Origin: Streptomyces sp. NBC_00459
GTDB taxonomy: Bacteria; Actinomycetota; Actinomycetes; Streptomycetales; Streptomycetaceae
Reading direction: 5' to 3'
NCBI RefSeq assembly: GCF_036013955.1
Contig: NZ_CP107903.1
Span: 6,510,001-6,574,000, forward strand
DNA length: 64,000 bases
Part shown: positions 24,801 through 32,705 of the stretch, one piece after another
How positions within the stretch are numbered: the stretch's first letter is position 1
Layout of the letters: every line of letters starts with the position of its first letter
Notes under the pieces: model-generated
The model's input: only the letters and a program-made list of their open reading frames with translations
What the model was told of the DNA's origin: nothing
Databases searched by the model: none
Position numbers and translations under genes: made by a program

Positions 24801-25256
24801 GTGTTCAATGACATAGGACCGCTCGAGCTGGTGACGCTCGTGCTCCTCGCCGTGCTCGTCTTCGGTCCGGAGAAGCTTCCGAAGATGATCCAGGACGTCA
24901 CGCGCACCATCCGTAAGATCCGGGAGTTCTCGGAGGGTGCGAAGGAAGACATCCGTTCGGAGCTGGGCCCCGAGTTCAAGGACTTCGAGTTCGAGGACCT
25001 GAACCCCAAGACGTTCATCCGCAAGCACCTGGACAACGACGAGCTGGGGCTCAAGGAGATCCGCAACGGCTTCGACCTGAAGAAGGAGATGGCCGAGGTC
25101 ACGGACGCGGTCCACGGCCGCGAGTCGGACACGTCGTCGTCCGGGTCGTCCTCCTCCTCCTCCTCCGGTACGTCGGGCTCCTCCGGTGGCACCGTCGACA
25201 TGACGAAGAAGCCCGAGCCGGACGAGCGCCCGCCCTTCGACGCGGACGCCACCTGA
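24801..25256 (+). CDS. tatB: Sec-independent translocase protein TatB
   Basis: The product is 151 residues from GTG 24801 with AAGGAGC as ribosome binding site. It has the TatA/B architecture: a very short outside N-terminus, one membrane helix (LELVTLVLLAVLVFGP), the hinge FGPEKLPKMI, a long amphipathic helix (KIREFSEGAKEDIRSELG) and an acidic/serine-rich tail. The length and the conserved Glu near the N-terminus (PLELV) indicate TatB rather than TatA. TatB with TatC recognises twin-arginine signal peptides. Its separation from tatA/tatC and placement after htrA is normal in actinobacteria. Confidence 0.92.
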   Translation: MFNDIGPLELVTLVLLAVLVFGPEKLPKMIQDVTRTIRKIREFSEGAKEDIRSELGPEFKDFEFEDLNPKTFIRKHLDNDELGLKEIRNGFDLKKEMAEVTDAVHGRESDTSSSGSSSSSSSGTSGSSGGTVDMTKKPEPDERPPFDADAT

Positions 25257-25403
25257 CCGTCGTAGGTCCGCACGTGACGTGTTTCATACTCCGACCGGGC
25301 CTCTGAAGGCCCGATCCGGACGTCTGCGCGGCCCGCGCGCCGGGCGCTTTCCCTGCTGCTCGGAACGGTGTGGCTATGCTGCCGAGTTGTTGTGGGGCCG
25401 TAC

Positions 25404-26135
25404 ATGGGCGAACAACGCCGCCCGAAGGGGGGCGGGCCGCTCCGGTCCGACGAGAACGAGGAGGCGTCCGGGTACATGGAGACGACAAGTCGGGTGGGCG
25501 CGCAGGCGCCGGCCGCGGAGGGCGGACAACAGGTCCCCTCCGCCCGGCGCACGGTCGACGGCTATCTGCTGGCGCCCTTCCCGTGGTACGGCCTCGACGA
25601 GGCCTTCACGGGACCGCGCTGGCTGATGCAGGTGGGTACGGCGGCCGACGGCGCCGTCGAGCACGGTTCGATCGGGCACGGCGACGAACCCTCCGTACGG
25701 CACGAGGCCATGGGGGAGGACAGGGAGCGGTTCGCGGTGGTGGTCACCGTGGCCGCGAACCCCGTACGGCGCAGTGCGGACGGCACCGGGCTGCTGGAGG
25801 CCACCTCGGTCTCGTCGGCGGCCTGGCTGGCCGGTGTGGGGCTGCTGTCCTTCACCTGGCCCGGCCAGATGGACCACACCCTGCGCGACGACTGGCTCGA
25901 CCAGCAGACGGAGACGGCGTGGGTCCTCGCGGACGATCTCGGCGGCGATGACTGGTCCACCCTCTCCCTGCCGGTCGACGGGGTGCCTACGCCCTTCCAC
26001 TACCGGGAGTCCGAGTTCGGCTGGGTTCTCGCGGGGTCGACCCAGGAGGGCGTGCACGTGGGTGCGTACGGGCGGGGGATGAGCGCGTACGGGCTCGGCT
26101 TCGCCGTGATCAAGGATATTGGTGTGTACGCGTGA
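25404..26135 (+). CDS. Conserved hypothetical protein, no recognised domain
   Basis: The product is 243 residues from ATG 25404; ATG 25476, behind AGGAGG, would give 219 residues and is the main alternative. The protein has no signal peptide and no clear membrane helix. Conserved-looking features are aromatic-rich segments (LLAPFPWYGLDEAFTGPRW, STLSLPVDGVPTPFHYRES, EFGWVLAG). It ends in a compact segment (GRGMSAYGLGFAVIKDI). The composition suggests a cytosolic beta-rich domain. I do not recognise the family. It is followed by a strong terminator, so it is probably monocistronic. Confidence 0.8.
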   Translation: MGEQRRPKGGGPLRSDENEEASGYMETTSRVGAQAPAAEGGQQVPSARRTVDGYLLAPFPWYGLDEAFTGPRWLMQVGTAADGAVEHGSIGHGDEPSVRHEAMGEDRERFAVVVTVAANPVRRSADGTGLLEATSVSSAAWLAGVGLLSFTWPGQMDHTLRDDWLDQQTETAWVLADDLGGDDWSTLSLPVDGVPTPFHYRESEFGWVLAGSTQEGVHVGAYGRGMSAYGLGFAVIKDIGVYA

Positions 26136-26137
26136 GT

Positions 26138-26169
26138 GAAGGGGCGCCGTTTGTTTTCGGCGCCCCTTC
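26138..26169. terminator. Terminator after hypothetical gene
   Basis: A 12-bp perfect stem (26138-26149 with 26158-26169) has a T-rich 8-base loop. It overlaps the region just after the stop at 26135. Confidence 0.9.
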
Positions 26170-26197
26170 GTTGTGGGGCTTCAGGTACGTGAGCGAC

Positions 26198-26240
26198 TGC
26201 GGGCCCGGTGGGGGCTGGTCGCGCAGTTCCCCGCGCCCCT
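26198..26240 (-). repeat. Dispersed intergenic repeat, copy A
   Basis: This GC-rich element (CTGCGGGCC...GGGGGCT...GCGCAGTTCCCCGCGCCCCT) is nearly identical to the inverse complement of the copy at 33387-33429. It lies downstream of the mrp gene, where it could help terminate transcription. Similar elements occur at gene ends throughout Streptomyces. Confidence 0.75.
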
Positions 26241-26268
26241 CAAGGCAAAAAGCCCCGGCTGACCTCCG

Positions 26269-27402
26269 TCAGAACTTGTTCCTCGGGGTGATTCCCAGGG
26301 ACATGCCCGACAGGCCTCGTGCCCTGCCTCCCAGCTTGCCCGCGATCGCGCGCAGCGCGGTGCCCGCCGGGGAGTCCGGGTCCGTCAGGACGACCGGCCT
26401 GCCGTCGTCGCCGCCCTCGCGCAGGCGGACGTCGATCGGGATGGAGCCGAGGACCGGCACCGTCGCTCCCGTCGTCCTGGTGAGGCCGTCCGCGACGCTC
26501 TGGCCGCCGCCCGTGCCGAAGACGTCGACCATCTCGCCGCAGTGCGGGCAGGGCAGGCCGGCCATGTTCTCGACCACGCCGACGATCTTCTGGTGGGTCT
26601 GCACGGCGATGGCGCCCGCGCGCTCGGCCACCTCGGCCGCCGCCTGCTGAGGCGTCGTCACGACCAGGATCTCGGCGTTCGGGACCAACTGGGCCACCGA
26701 GATCGCGATGTCGCCCGTGCCCGGCGGGAGGTCCAGCAGAAGCACGTCCAGGTCGCCCCAGTACACGTCCGCCAGGAACTGCTGGAGGGCCCTGTGGAGC
26801 ATCGGGCCACGCCAGACGACCGGGGCGTTGCCCGGGGTGAACATGCCGATGGAGATGACCTTCACGCCGTGTGAGGACGGCGGCATGATCATGTTCTCGA
26901 CCTGGGTGGGACGCCCTTCGACACCCAGCATGCGCGGCACGCTGTGGCCGTAGATGTCGGCGTCGACCACGCCCACCTTGAGGCCGTCCGCCGCCATCGC
27001 CGCCGCCAGGTTGACGGTCACCGACGACTTGCCGACGCCGCCCTTGCCGGACGCGACCGCGTACACGCGCGTGAGGGAGCCCGGTTTCGCGAAGGGGACC
27101 TCGCGTTCGGCCTGGCCGCCGCGCAGGGCGGACGCCAGGTCCTTGCGCTGGTTGTCGCTCATGACGTCGAGTTCGACGTCGACGCGCGTGACGCCCTCGA
27201 CCCGCGAGACCGCCTCCGTCACGCTCTTCGTGATCGTGTCGCGCATCGGGCAGCCGGAGACCGTCAGGTACACCGCGACCGCGACCGCCCCGTCCGCGCC
27301 GATGACCACCGACTTCACCATCCCCAGCTCGGTGATGGGTCGCTGGATCTCGGGGTCGTTCACCGTCGCCAGTGCTTCACGCACCGCGTCTTCCGTAGCC
27401 AT
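26269..27402 (-). CDS. mrp: Mrp/NBP35-family iron-sulfur cluster carrier ATPase (ApbC-like)
   Basis: The product is 377 residues from ATG 27402. An N-terminal DUF59/MIP18-like domain (ATVNDPEIQRPITELGMV) is followed by a P-loop domain with deviant Walker A ASGKGGVGKSS near residues 118-127, VVDADIYGHS and LLLDLPPGTGD. The cluster-binding CPHC lies in the C-terminal part (AGLPCPHCGEMVDVFG). These proteins bind and transfer Fe-S clusters in the cytoplasm. The order tatB ... mrp-DUF1003-MgtE_N is shared with mycobacteria (Rv1224 ... Rv1229c-Rv1232c, from memory). Confidence 0.94.
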   Translation of the reverse strand: MATEDAVREALATVNDPEIQRPITELGMVKSVVIGADGAVAVAVYLTVSGCPMRDTITKSVTEAVSRVEGVTRVDVELDVMSDNQRKDLASALRGGQAEREVPFAKPGSLTRVYAVASGKGGVGKSSVTVNLAAAMAADGLKVGVVDADIYGHSVPRMLGVEGRPTQVENMIMPPSSHGVKVISIGMFTPGNAPVVWRGPMLHRALQQFLADVYWGDLDVLLLDLPPGTGDIAISVAQLVPNAEILVVTTPQQAAAEVAERAGAIAVQTHQKIVGVVENMAGLPCPHCGEMVDVFGTGGGQSVADGLTRTTGATVPVLGSIPIDVRLREGGDDGRPVVLTDPDSPAGTALRAIAGKLGGRARGLSGMSLGITPRNKF

Positions 27403-27445
27403 GTCCCCGATGGTACGGGGCCGCACAGGGCCTCCGGAAAGCCCG

Positions 27446-28063
27446 TCACCGGTCTTCTACGTCACGCACCCGCGGCCGTTCTGTCAGGAATGTGGCAGTT
27501 TTGTCGGAGTGGTGCCCGTTCTCGTGCCGTTCCGCGTACCGCTCCTCCAGCTCCTTGACCAGGTCCTGGAGCTCGGATCGGATCCAGTCCCGCGTCGCGA
27601 CCTCGCCGAGCCCGGCGCGCAGTGAGGCGATCTCGCGGGTCAGATACTCGGTGTCGGCGATCGACCGCTCGTTCTGTTTGCGGTCCTGTTCGAGGTTGAC
27701 GCGGTCCCGGTCGTCCTGCCGGTTCTGCGCGAGCAGGATCAGCGGGGCCGCGTAGGAGGCCTGGAGCGACAGCATCAGCGTCAGGAAGATGAACGGGTAG
27801 TGGTCGAAGCGCAGGTCGGCCGGCGCGGACACGTTCCACACCACCCACAGGATGATGACGACCGTCATCCAGACGATGAACCGTCCGGTCCCGAGGAAAC
27901 GCGCGATGCGTTCGGACATCCGCCCGAACGCCTCCGGGTCGTACTCGGGCCACAGCCGGCGCCTGGGCGCACGCGGCTGGTCGAGGCGCACCCGTGGACG
28001 GGAGGCCGCCGTGGCGCCGCTCACCGCGCGCTCGCGGGTGCCGGTCTCACGCTCAGGAGTCAT
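27446..28063 (-). CDS. DUF1003 family membrane protein
   Basis: The product is 205 residues from ATG 28063, overlapping the end of the upstream MgtE_N gene by 11 bases. After a basic N-terminus, the DUF1003 core has two membrane helices (FIVWMTVVIILWVVWNV and PFIFLTLMLSLQASYAAPLI), the signature LILLAQNRQDDRDR, and a long charged helical tail. The family has no established function. Coupling to a soluble Mg2+-sensor-like protein and proximity to corA suggest a link to divalent-cation handling; this is inference only. Confidence 0.9.
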   Translation of the reverse strand: MTPERETGTRERAVSGATAASRPRVRLDQPRAPRRRLWPEYDPEAFGRMSERIARFLGTGRFIVWMTVVIILWVVWNVSAPADLRFDHYPFIFLTLMLSLQASYAAPLILLAQNRQDDRDRVNLEQDRKQNERSIADTEYLTREIASLRAGLGEVATRDWIRSELQDLVKELEERYAERHENGHHSDKTATFLTERPRVRDVEDR

Positions 28064-29384
28064 GGCCACCCGCTCTCTCGGACTCGCTCTCGTCATCGTC
28101 GTCGATCTCACCGTCGGGTTCGCTCTCGGCGAGGTGGAACTCCGTCTCCCGCCAGTCCTCGGGCAGCATGTGGTCGAGTACGTCGTCCACGGTCACCGCG
28201 CCGAGCAGCGACCCGCTCTCGTCGACCACCGGTGCCGCCACCATGTCGTACGTCGCGAAGAAACCGGCGACGACCGGCAGTTCGGCGTCCGGGGAGAGCG
28301 GTTGCAGATCGTCGTCGACGAGCGAGCCGACCAGCGTGTACGGCGGGTCGCGCAGCAGTCGCTGGAAGTGGACGGCGCCCAGGTACTTGCCCGTCGGCGT
28401 CTCGTCCGGCGGACGGCACACGTACACCTGGGCGGCGAGCGCGGGGGAGAGATCGGGGTTGCGGACCCGGGCGAGCGCGTCGGCGACGGTCGCGTCGGGG
28501 CGCAGCACGATCGGCTCGGTCGTCATCAGACCGCCCGCCGTGTCCTCCCGGTACGCCATCAGCCGGCGCATGTCGGCCGCGTCGCCGGGCTGCATCAGGC
28601 TCAGCAGCCGCTCCTGGTCGTCCTCGGGCAGTTCACCGAGCAGGTCGGCGGCGTCGTCCGGGTCCATCGCCTCCAGGACGTCGGCGGCGCGCTCCTCCTT
28701 GAGCTTGCCGAGGATCTCGATCTGGTCGTCCTCGGGCAGCTCTTCGAGTACGTCGGCCAGCCGGTCGTCGTCGAGGGCGGCGGCCACCTCGGCGCGCCGC
28801 TTGGGGGAGAGGTGGTGCAGGACGTTGGCGAGGTCGGCGGGGCGCAGCTGCTCGAAGGTGGCGAGGAGGCTCTCGGCGCCCTGTCCGTCCTCCTCCAGGG
28901 AGAAGCCGGTGACGGCGGACCAGTCGACGGTCAGTGTCTCGCCGGTGTTGCGCCGGAAGGCACCGCCGCGGCCCTTCCTCCGTACGAAGACCCGCTCGAT
29001 CTCCCAGTCGCGGCGGGCCGGCAGCTGTCGTACCGCCACATCCAGGACGGTGACCTCCTCGCCGGTCTCGCCGAGGGTGACGCGCCGGTCGAGGAGTTCG
29101 CCGAGGACGAGTCGCTCGGTGGGGCGCTGTTCGAAGCGCCGGACGTTCAGCACGCCCGTCGTGATGACCTGGCCGGACTCGATGCCGGTGACGCGGGTCA
29201 TGGGCATGAAGACGCGGCGCCGGGTGGTGAGTTCGACGACGAGGCCGAGCAGCCGTGGCGGACGGTTGCCGACGCGCAGCATCGCGATGAGGTCGCGCAC
29301 GCGGCCCACCTGGTCGCCGTTCGGGTCGAAGACGGCCATACCGGCGAGGTGCGAGACGAAGACACGGGGTGAGGCTGCCGCCAT
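28053..29384 (-). CDS. PRC-barrel / MgtE_N / CBS-domain protein lacking the MgtE channel
   Basis: The product is 443 residues from ATG 29384, with AGGAGG upstream. An N-terminal PRC-barrel-like domain (VSHLAGMAVFDPNGDQVG) and a second similar strand set (DWEIERVFVRRKG) precede an MgtE intracellular N domain of repeated helices (FEQLRPADLANVLHHLSP, ADVLEAMDPDDAADLLGEL). Two CBS motifs follow (MTTEPIVLRPDATVADAL and DEVV-type VDDVLDHMLPEDW), with an acidic tail. The transmembrane channel of MgtE is absent, so it resembles the Mg2+-gating part alone. It could sense Mg2+ or nucleotides and regulate a partner such as DUF1003 or CorA. A mycobacterial counterpart lies in the same neighbourhood. Confidence 0.9.
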   Translation of the reverse strand: MAAASPRVFVSHLAGMAVFDPNGDQVGRVRDLIAMLRVGNRPPRLLGLVVELTTRRRVFMPMTRVTGIESGQVITTGVLNVRRFEQRPTERLVLGELLDRRVTLGETGEEVTVLDVAVRQLPARRDWEIERVFVRRKGRGGAFRRNTGETLTVDWSAVTGFSLEEDGQGAESLLATFEQLRPADLANVLHHLSPKRRAEVAAALDDDRLADVLEELPEDDQIEILGKLKEERAADVLEAMDPDDAADLLGELPEDDQERLLSLMQPGDAADMRRLMAYREDTAGGLMTTEPIVLRPDATVADALARVRNPDLSPALAAQVYVCRPPDETPTGKYLGAVHFQRLLRDPPYTLVGSLVDDDLQPLSPDAELPVVAGFFATYDMVAAPVVDESGSLLGAVTVDDVLDHMLPEDWRETEFHLAESEPDGEIDDDDESESERAGGHDS

Positions 29385-29599
29385 GCCATGCCTCCTGCTT
29401 CGGTGTGCGCTGCGGGGAGCGCGTCGGATTGCGTCCTGGGGTTCCGAATTGCCTGCTCGGGTGCGCTTCAGGCTAGCCCGTCCGGTTCGGCCGTGCCTTG
29501 GTGGGGGGTCCGGACGGACTGGCTCCGCCGGGGGCCGACGGCACCGGTACGCTGCCGTCCACACTCCTCAGGACACTCGTACGAGAGGCAGCCCCACCT

Positions 29600-30358
29600 G
29601 TGTCTGCGAATCCCCGTGGCCGTACCCGCAGCGCCGGCCTGGTGAGCGCGATGTGCGCACTGCTCGTGACGGGGACCGGGCTGACAGGATGCGGCGCCGA
29701 CCCGGACGAGGGCACGAACGGGGTCGGCAAACTGCCCGCCGACACCATCCAGACGAAGACCCGCACGGCCGCCCGGTCCGCCGACGCCGTACGCCTCTCC
29801 GGGACCGTGGTGACCAGCGGGACCACGTACACCCTCGACATGAGCCTCAAGGACGACGGCGGCACCGGCTCGGTCACCGCGAAGGGGTCGACGTTCCGGC
29901 TGCTGCGGGTCGGGGAGCACCTGTTCCTGAAGGCCGACGCGGCGTTCTGGAGCCACGAGGACGGCGGCAAGGGCAAGGGCGGCGAGTCGGACGCGGCAGC
30001 CGCCGCGAAGCTCGGGGGCCTCTTCGTGAAGGTGCCGACCGGCGACCCCTCGTACAAGAAGTTCAGCGGCTTCACCGACAAGGACGTGCTCCTGGACGGA
30101 CTGCTCACCCTGCACGGCAGCCTCGCCACGGACGGCCACCACGAGCAGTCGGGCGTCCGCACGATCCGCATCACCGGCGACAAGGGCGACGGCGGCACCC
30201 TGGACGTCTCCCTGGAGGGATCCCCCTACCCCCTGCGTCTGGTCCGCGCGGGCGGCGCGGGCACGCTGCTGCTGAGCGACTGGGGCAAGGACTTCCCCCT
30301 GGAGGAACCGGCGAAGAACGAGACGGTGGACTACGGCCAGCAGCTCCCGTCGTCCTGA
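29600..30358 (+). CDS. Secreted lipoprotein, unknown function
   Basis: The product is 252 residues from GTG 29600. A lipoprotein signal with lipobox LTG-Cys31 follows the hydrophobic core (SAMCALLVTGTGLTGC). The mature protein has a beta-rich pattern (VRLSGTVVTSGTTYTLDMSL, GSTFRLLRVGEHLFLKADA, LDVSLEGSPYPLRLVRAG) resembling the LppX/LolA-like half-barrel of actinobacterial lipoproteins that carry lipids. That assignment is by pattern only. No catalytic motif is visible. It is divergent from the MgtE_N gene. Confidence 0.85.
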   Translation: MSANPRGRTRSAGLVSAMCALLVTGTGLTGCGADPDEGTNGVGKLPADTIQTKTRTAARSADAVRLSGTVVTSGTTYTLDMSLKDDGGTGSVTAKGSTFRLLRVGEHLFLKADAAFWSHEDGGKGKGGESDAAAAAKLGGLFVKVPTGDPSYKKFSGFTDKDVLLDGLLTLHGSLATDGHHEQSGVRTIRITGDKGDGGTLDVSLEGSPYPLRLVRAGGAGTLLLSDWGKDFPLEEPAKNETVDYGQQLPSS

Positions 30359-30376
30359 AGAGGCGGAGCCCCTCTC

Positions 30377-30445
30377 AGGGGCGCGGGGCTGTGCCGGATC
30401 TGCGGCTCCGCCGCGGGGCGCGACCAGCCCCCACCGGGCCTGCGG
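30377..30445 (+). repeat. Dispersed intergenic repeat, variant copy B
   Basis: This begins AGGGGCGCGGGG and ends CGACCAGCCCCCACCGGGC like copies A and C, but has about 25 extra GC-rich bases in the middle. It lies between the converging lipoprotein and hypothetical genes. Confidence 0.6.
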
Positions 30446-30457
30446 TGAACGAACCAC

Positions 30458-31009
30458 CTACCCCACAGACCGCCTGCGTTTCTTGAACAGCAGCCGAGGC
30501 AACCCCTCCGGGATCGGCTCCCTGGTAGTCGCCGACGTAGGCAACGGCGGCGCAGCCAACGACCCCTCCGGCAGGGGGCGCGAGCCCCCCGCGCGCGGCA
30601 CCAACCGCACCACCCTGCATTCCCGTGCCCACCGATCCGTCATCGCCTCACCGTCCGGCGCGTTCAACCGCTTCCCCTTCAGCTCGGCGACCGCGGCCTC
30701 CCACTCCGGGGAGTGCGGGGCCAGCTCCACCACCGTCGCCGGCCAGGTGACGAGCCGCCCGCCCTTGTCCTTGCTGCGGACGGTGACCTCCGCGTCTGCT
30801 CCCTCGACCAGGCCGGGCAACGGCTGCTCCCCGGGCCCGTCGCCGACCAGGACGGCCGCGCCCTCGTGCCAGACGTGCCACATCGCACGGGCCGGGATGC
30901 CATGGCCCGCGACGTGCAGCGCGGGCACACCGTTGCCCTTGACCCAGATGAGGCCGGACTTCTTGGTGGCCTCCTCGACGAGGGCCCGGTCGAGCAGCGT
31001 GTCAGTCAT
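30458..31009 (-). CDS. Conserved hypothetical protein, possible split-barrel fold
   Basis: The product is 183 residues from ATG 31009. The first 130 residues alternate short strands and loops (SGLIWVKGNGVPALHVAG, MWHVWHEGAAVLVGDGPG, ADAEVTVRSKDKGGRLVTW, ATVVELAPHSPEWEAAV), reminiscent of the FMN-binding split barrel of pyridoxamine-oxidase-like proteins, though no FMN motif can be confirmed. The C-terminus is Pro/Arg-rich and ends in a basic cluster (FKKRRRS). It lies 41 bases downstream of corA on the same strand and may be cotranscribed. Confidence 0.82.
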   Translation of the reverse strand: MTDTLLDRALVEEATKKSGLIWVKGNGVPALHVAGHGIPARAMWHVWHEGAAVLVGDGPGEQPLPGLVEGADAEVTVRSKDKGGRLVTWPATVVELAPHSPEWEAAVAELKGKRLNAPDGEAMTDRWARECRVVRLVPRAGGSRPLPEGSLAAPPLPTSATTREPIPEGLPRLLFKKRRRSVG

Positions 31010-31050
31010 GGGCAGAAGGGTAGCGATGCCGTCCGCCGCCCCGGGCGCCG

Positions 31051-32166
31051 TCAGAGCCAGCCGTTGCGCTTCAGCGTGCGGTGGATGCCCACACACATGC
31101 CGATCATGGCCGTCATGACCACGGGGTAGCCGAACTTCCAGTGCAGCTCCGGCATGTAGTCGAAGTTCATGCCGTAGACACCGCACACCATCGTCGGAAC
31201 GGCGATGATCGCCGCCCAGGACGTGATCTTCCGCATGTCCTCGTTCTGCGCGACGGACGCCTGGGCGAGGTTGGCCTGGAGGATCGAGTTGAGCAGTTCG
31301 TCGAAGCCGATCACCTGCTCCTGGACCCGGGCCAGGTGGTCGGCGACGTCACGGAAGTACTTCTGGATGTCGGGGTCGATCAGCCGCATCGGACGCTCGC
31401 TCAGCAGCTGCATGGGCCGCAGGAGCGGCGAGACGGCCCGCTTGAACTCCAGGACCTCACGCTTGAGCTGGTAGATCCGGCCGGCGTCCGTACCGCGCGG
31501 GGTGCCCTTGCGGCCCGGCGAGAACACCTCCGTCTCGACCTCGTCGATGTCGTCCTGCATGGCGTCCGCGACCGCGACATAGCCGTCGACGACGTGGTCG
31601 GCGATGGCGTGCAGCACGGCGGAGGGGCCCTTGGCGAGCAGCTCGGGGTCGTCCTGGAGACGGTGGCGCAGCGCACGCAGGGAGCCCTGGCCGCCGTGCC
31701 GGACAGTGATGAGGAAGTCCCGCCCGGTGAAGCACATCACCTCGCCGGTCTCCACGACCTCGCTGTTCGCGGTGAGTTCGGTGTGGTCGACGTAGTGGAT
31801 GGTCTTGAAGACGGTGAAGAGCGTGTCGTCGTACCGCTCCAGCTTGGGTCGCTGGTGGGCCTGGATCGCGTCCTCGACGGCGAGCGGGTGGAGCCCGAAC
31901 TCGCTGGCGATACCGGAGAACTCGCCCTCCGTCGGCTCGTGCAGCCCGATCCACACGAAGCCGCCGTCGCGGCGCACCTTGCGCATCGCCTCGTGCGGGG
32001 TCAGCGCCCTCGGGGTTTCGACCCGGGCGCCGTCGCGGTAGACGGCGCAGTCGACGACGGCGGAGGGCGTCGAGGGGTCGCGGGTGGTGTCGTAGCCGCT
32101 GCCGTCCTTGCGCAGGGAGGGACGGGACGGACGGACGGCGGCACGCAGGTTGTTGATCATCGACAT
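31051..32166 (-). CDS. corA: CorA-family magnesium/divalent cation transporter
   Basis: The product is 371 residues from ATG 32166, with AAGGA upstream. A large cytosolic N-terminal domain (FVWIGLHEPTEGEFSGIASE, HPLAVEDAIQAHQRPKLERY) leads to long stalk helices and two membrane helices at the C-terminus. The selectivity motif YGMNF is at the end of the first helix (AVPTMVCGVYGMNF). The C-terminal RTLKRNGWL is a typical basic end. CorA forms a pentamer that takes up Mg2+, Co2+ or Ni2+. A long structured leader upstream suggests RNA-level regulation. Confidence 0.94.
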   Translation of the reverse strand: MSMINNLRAAVRPSRPSLRKDGSGYDTTRDPSTPSAVVDCAVYRDGARVETPRALTPHEAMRKVRRDGGFVWIGLHEPTEGEFSGIASEFGLHPLAVEDAIQAHQRPKLERYDDTLFTVFKTIHYVDHTELTANSEVVETGEVMCFTGRDFLITVRHGGQGSLRALRHRLQDDPELLAKGPSAVLHAIADHVVDGYVAVADAMQDDIDEVETEVFSPGRKGTPRGTDAGRIYQLKREVLEFKRAVSPLLRPMQLLSERPMRLIDPDIQKYFRDVADHLARVQEQVIGFDELLNSILQANLAQASVAQNEDMRKITSWAAIIAVPTMVCGVYGMNFDYMPELHWKFGYPVVMTAMIGMCVGIHRTLKRNGWL

Positions 32167-32493
32167 TGGCAGGTTCCTTCGCTACAGGCAACGAAAGACC
32201 GCCGACGACGGTTGGAACTGCCCGGAATGGGGACGTCCTGGCTGAGGATGTTTGGCACGTCCACAAAGCGGGGAGCACCGCACCGTCGCGGTGGTGAGCT
32301 TTCGCTGCTGATTCAGAACTGACGCAGATCACATGGATCAGGCAAAACGAAACCAAGTGCTCTTCCGCGATGACGCGAATGCGAGAGGTGACAACCAGCC
32401 GGAGAAGACCGGAGCAACTACATCAACGGGCGGAAGAGCGGGTGCTACTGCACGGATGACTTCGATCCATTGCAGCCCCACCTCCTCCGGCCG

Positions 32494-32544
32494 GTCCCTC
32501 GTGAGGGACGATCCATTCCCCTTCAAGGGGAGCCCCCTAGGGGG
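32494..32544. other. Three adjacent short stems in the corA upstream region
   Basis: Perfect inverted repeats follow one another: 32494-32500/32503-32509 (7 bp), 32518-32530 (palindrome CCCCTT-C-AAGGGG) and 32533-32544 (CCCCCTAGGGGG). They would all form in an RNA read in either direction. The surrounding 32167-32705 (539 bases) contains no supported gene. Confidence 0.6.
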
Positions 32545-32638
32545 AACTTCAGCGGTGCCGGGACTCGATCGCTACTCCCCCAGTGCCTTAAAGGCCTGGG
32601 TGGTACCCCCATCTGCGTGCTGCCCCGGACCCGGCCTA

Positions 32639-32668
32639 GGGTAACAGCCGACCGAACTGTCAAGGTGC
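32639..32668 (-). promoter_or_regulatory. Possible minus-strand promoter giving a ~470-nt corA leader
   Basis: On the minus strand TTGACA (32668-32663) is followed after about 18 bases by CTAGGC-like sequence. The -35 is a perfect consensus; the -10 is weak. Transcription from here would run through the stems at 32494-32544 before reaching corA. Confidence 0.4.
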
Positions 32669-32705
32669 GCGTTTGCCCGTAACTGACGAGTTCTATGCTC
32701 GGCGC

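Noticed and set aside
27994..30486. Plus-strand open frame of about 830 codons opposite the MgtE_N/CBS gene and overlapping the lipoprotein gene
   Set aside because: The clear CBS/MgtE_N and lipoprotein genes on their own frames account for the sequence.
32540..32580. tRNA-like T-arm pattern on the minus strand (GATCGAGTCCCGG)
   Set aside because: The rest of the cloverleaf (acceptor, anticodon arm) cannot be built around it.
32167..32705. M-box or c-di-AMP riboswitch upstream of corA
   Set aside because: None of the invariant blocks I remember for those riboswitches is present; recorded only as an unassigned structured leader.
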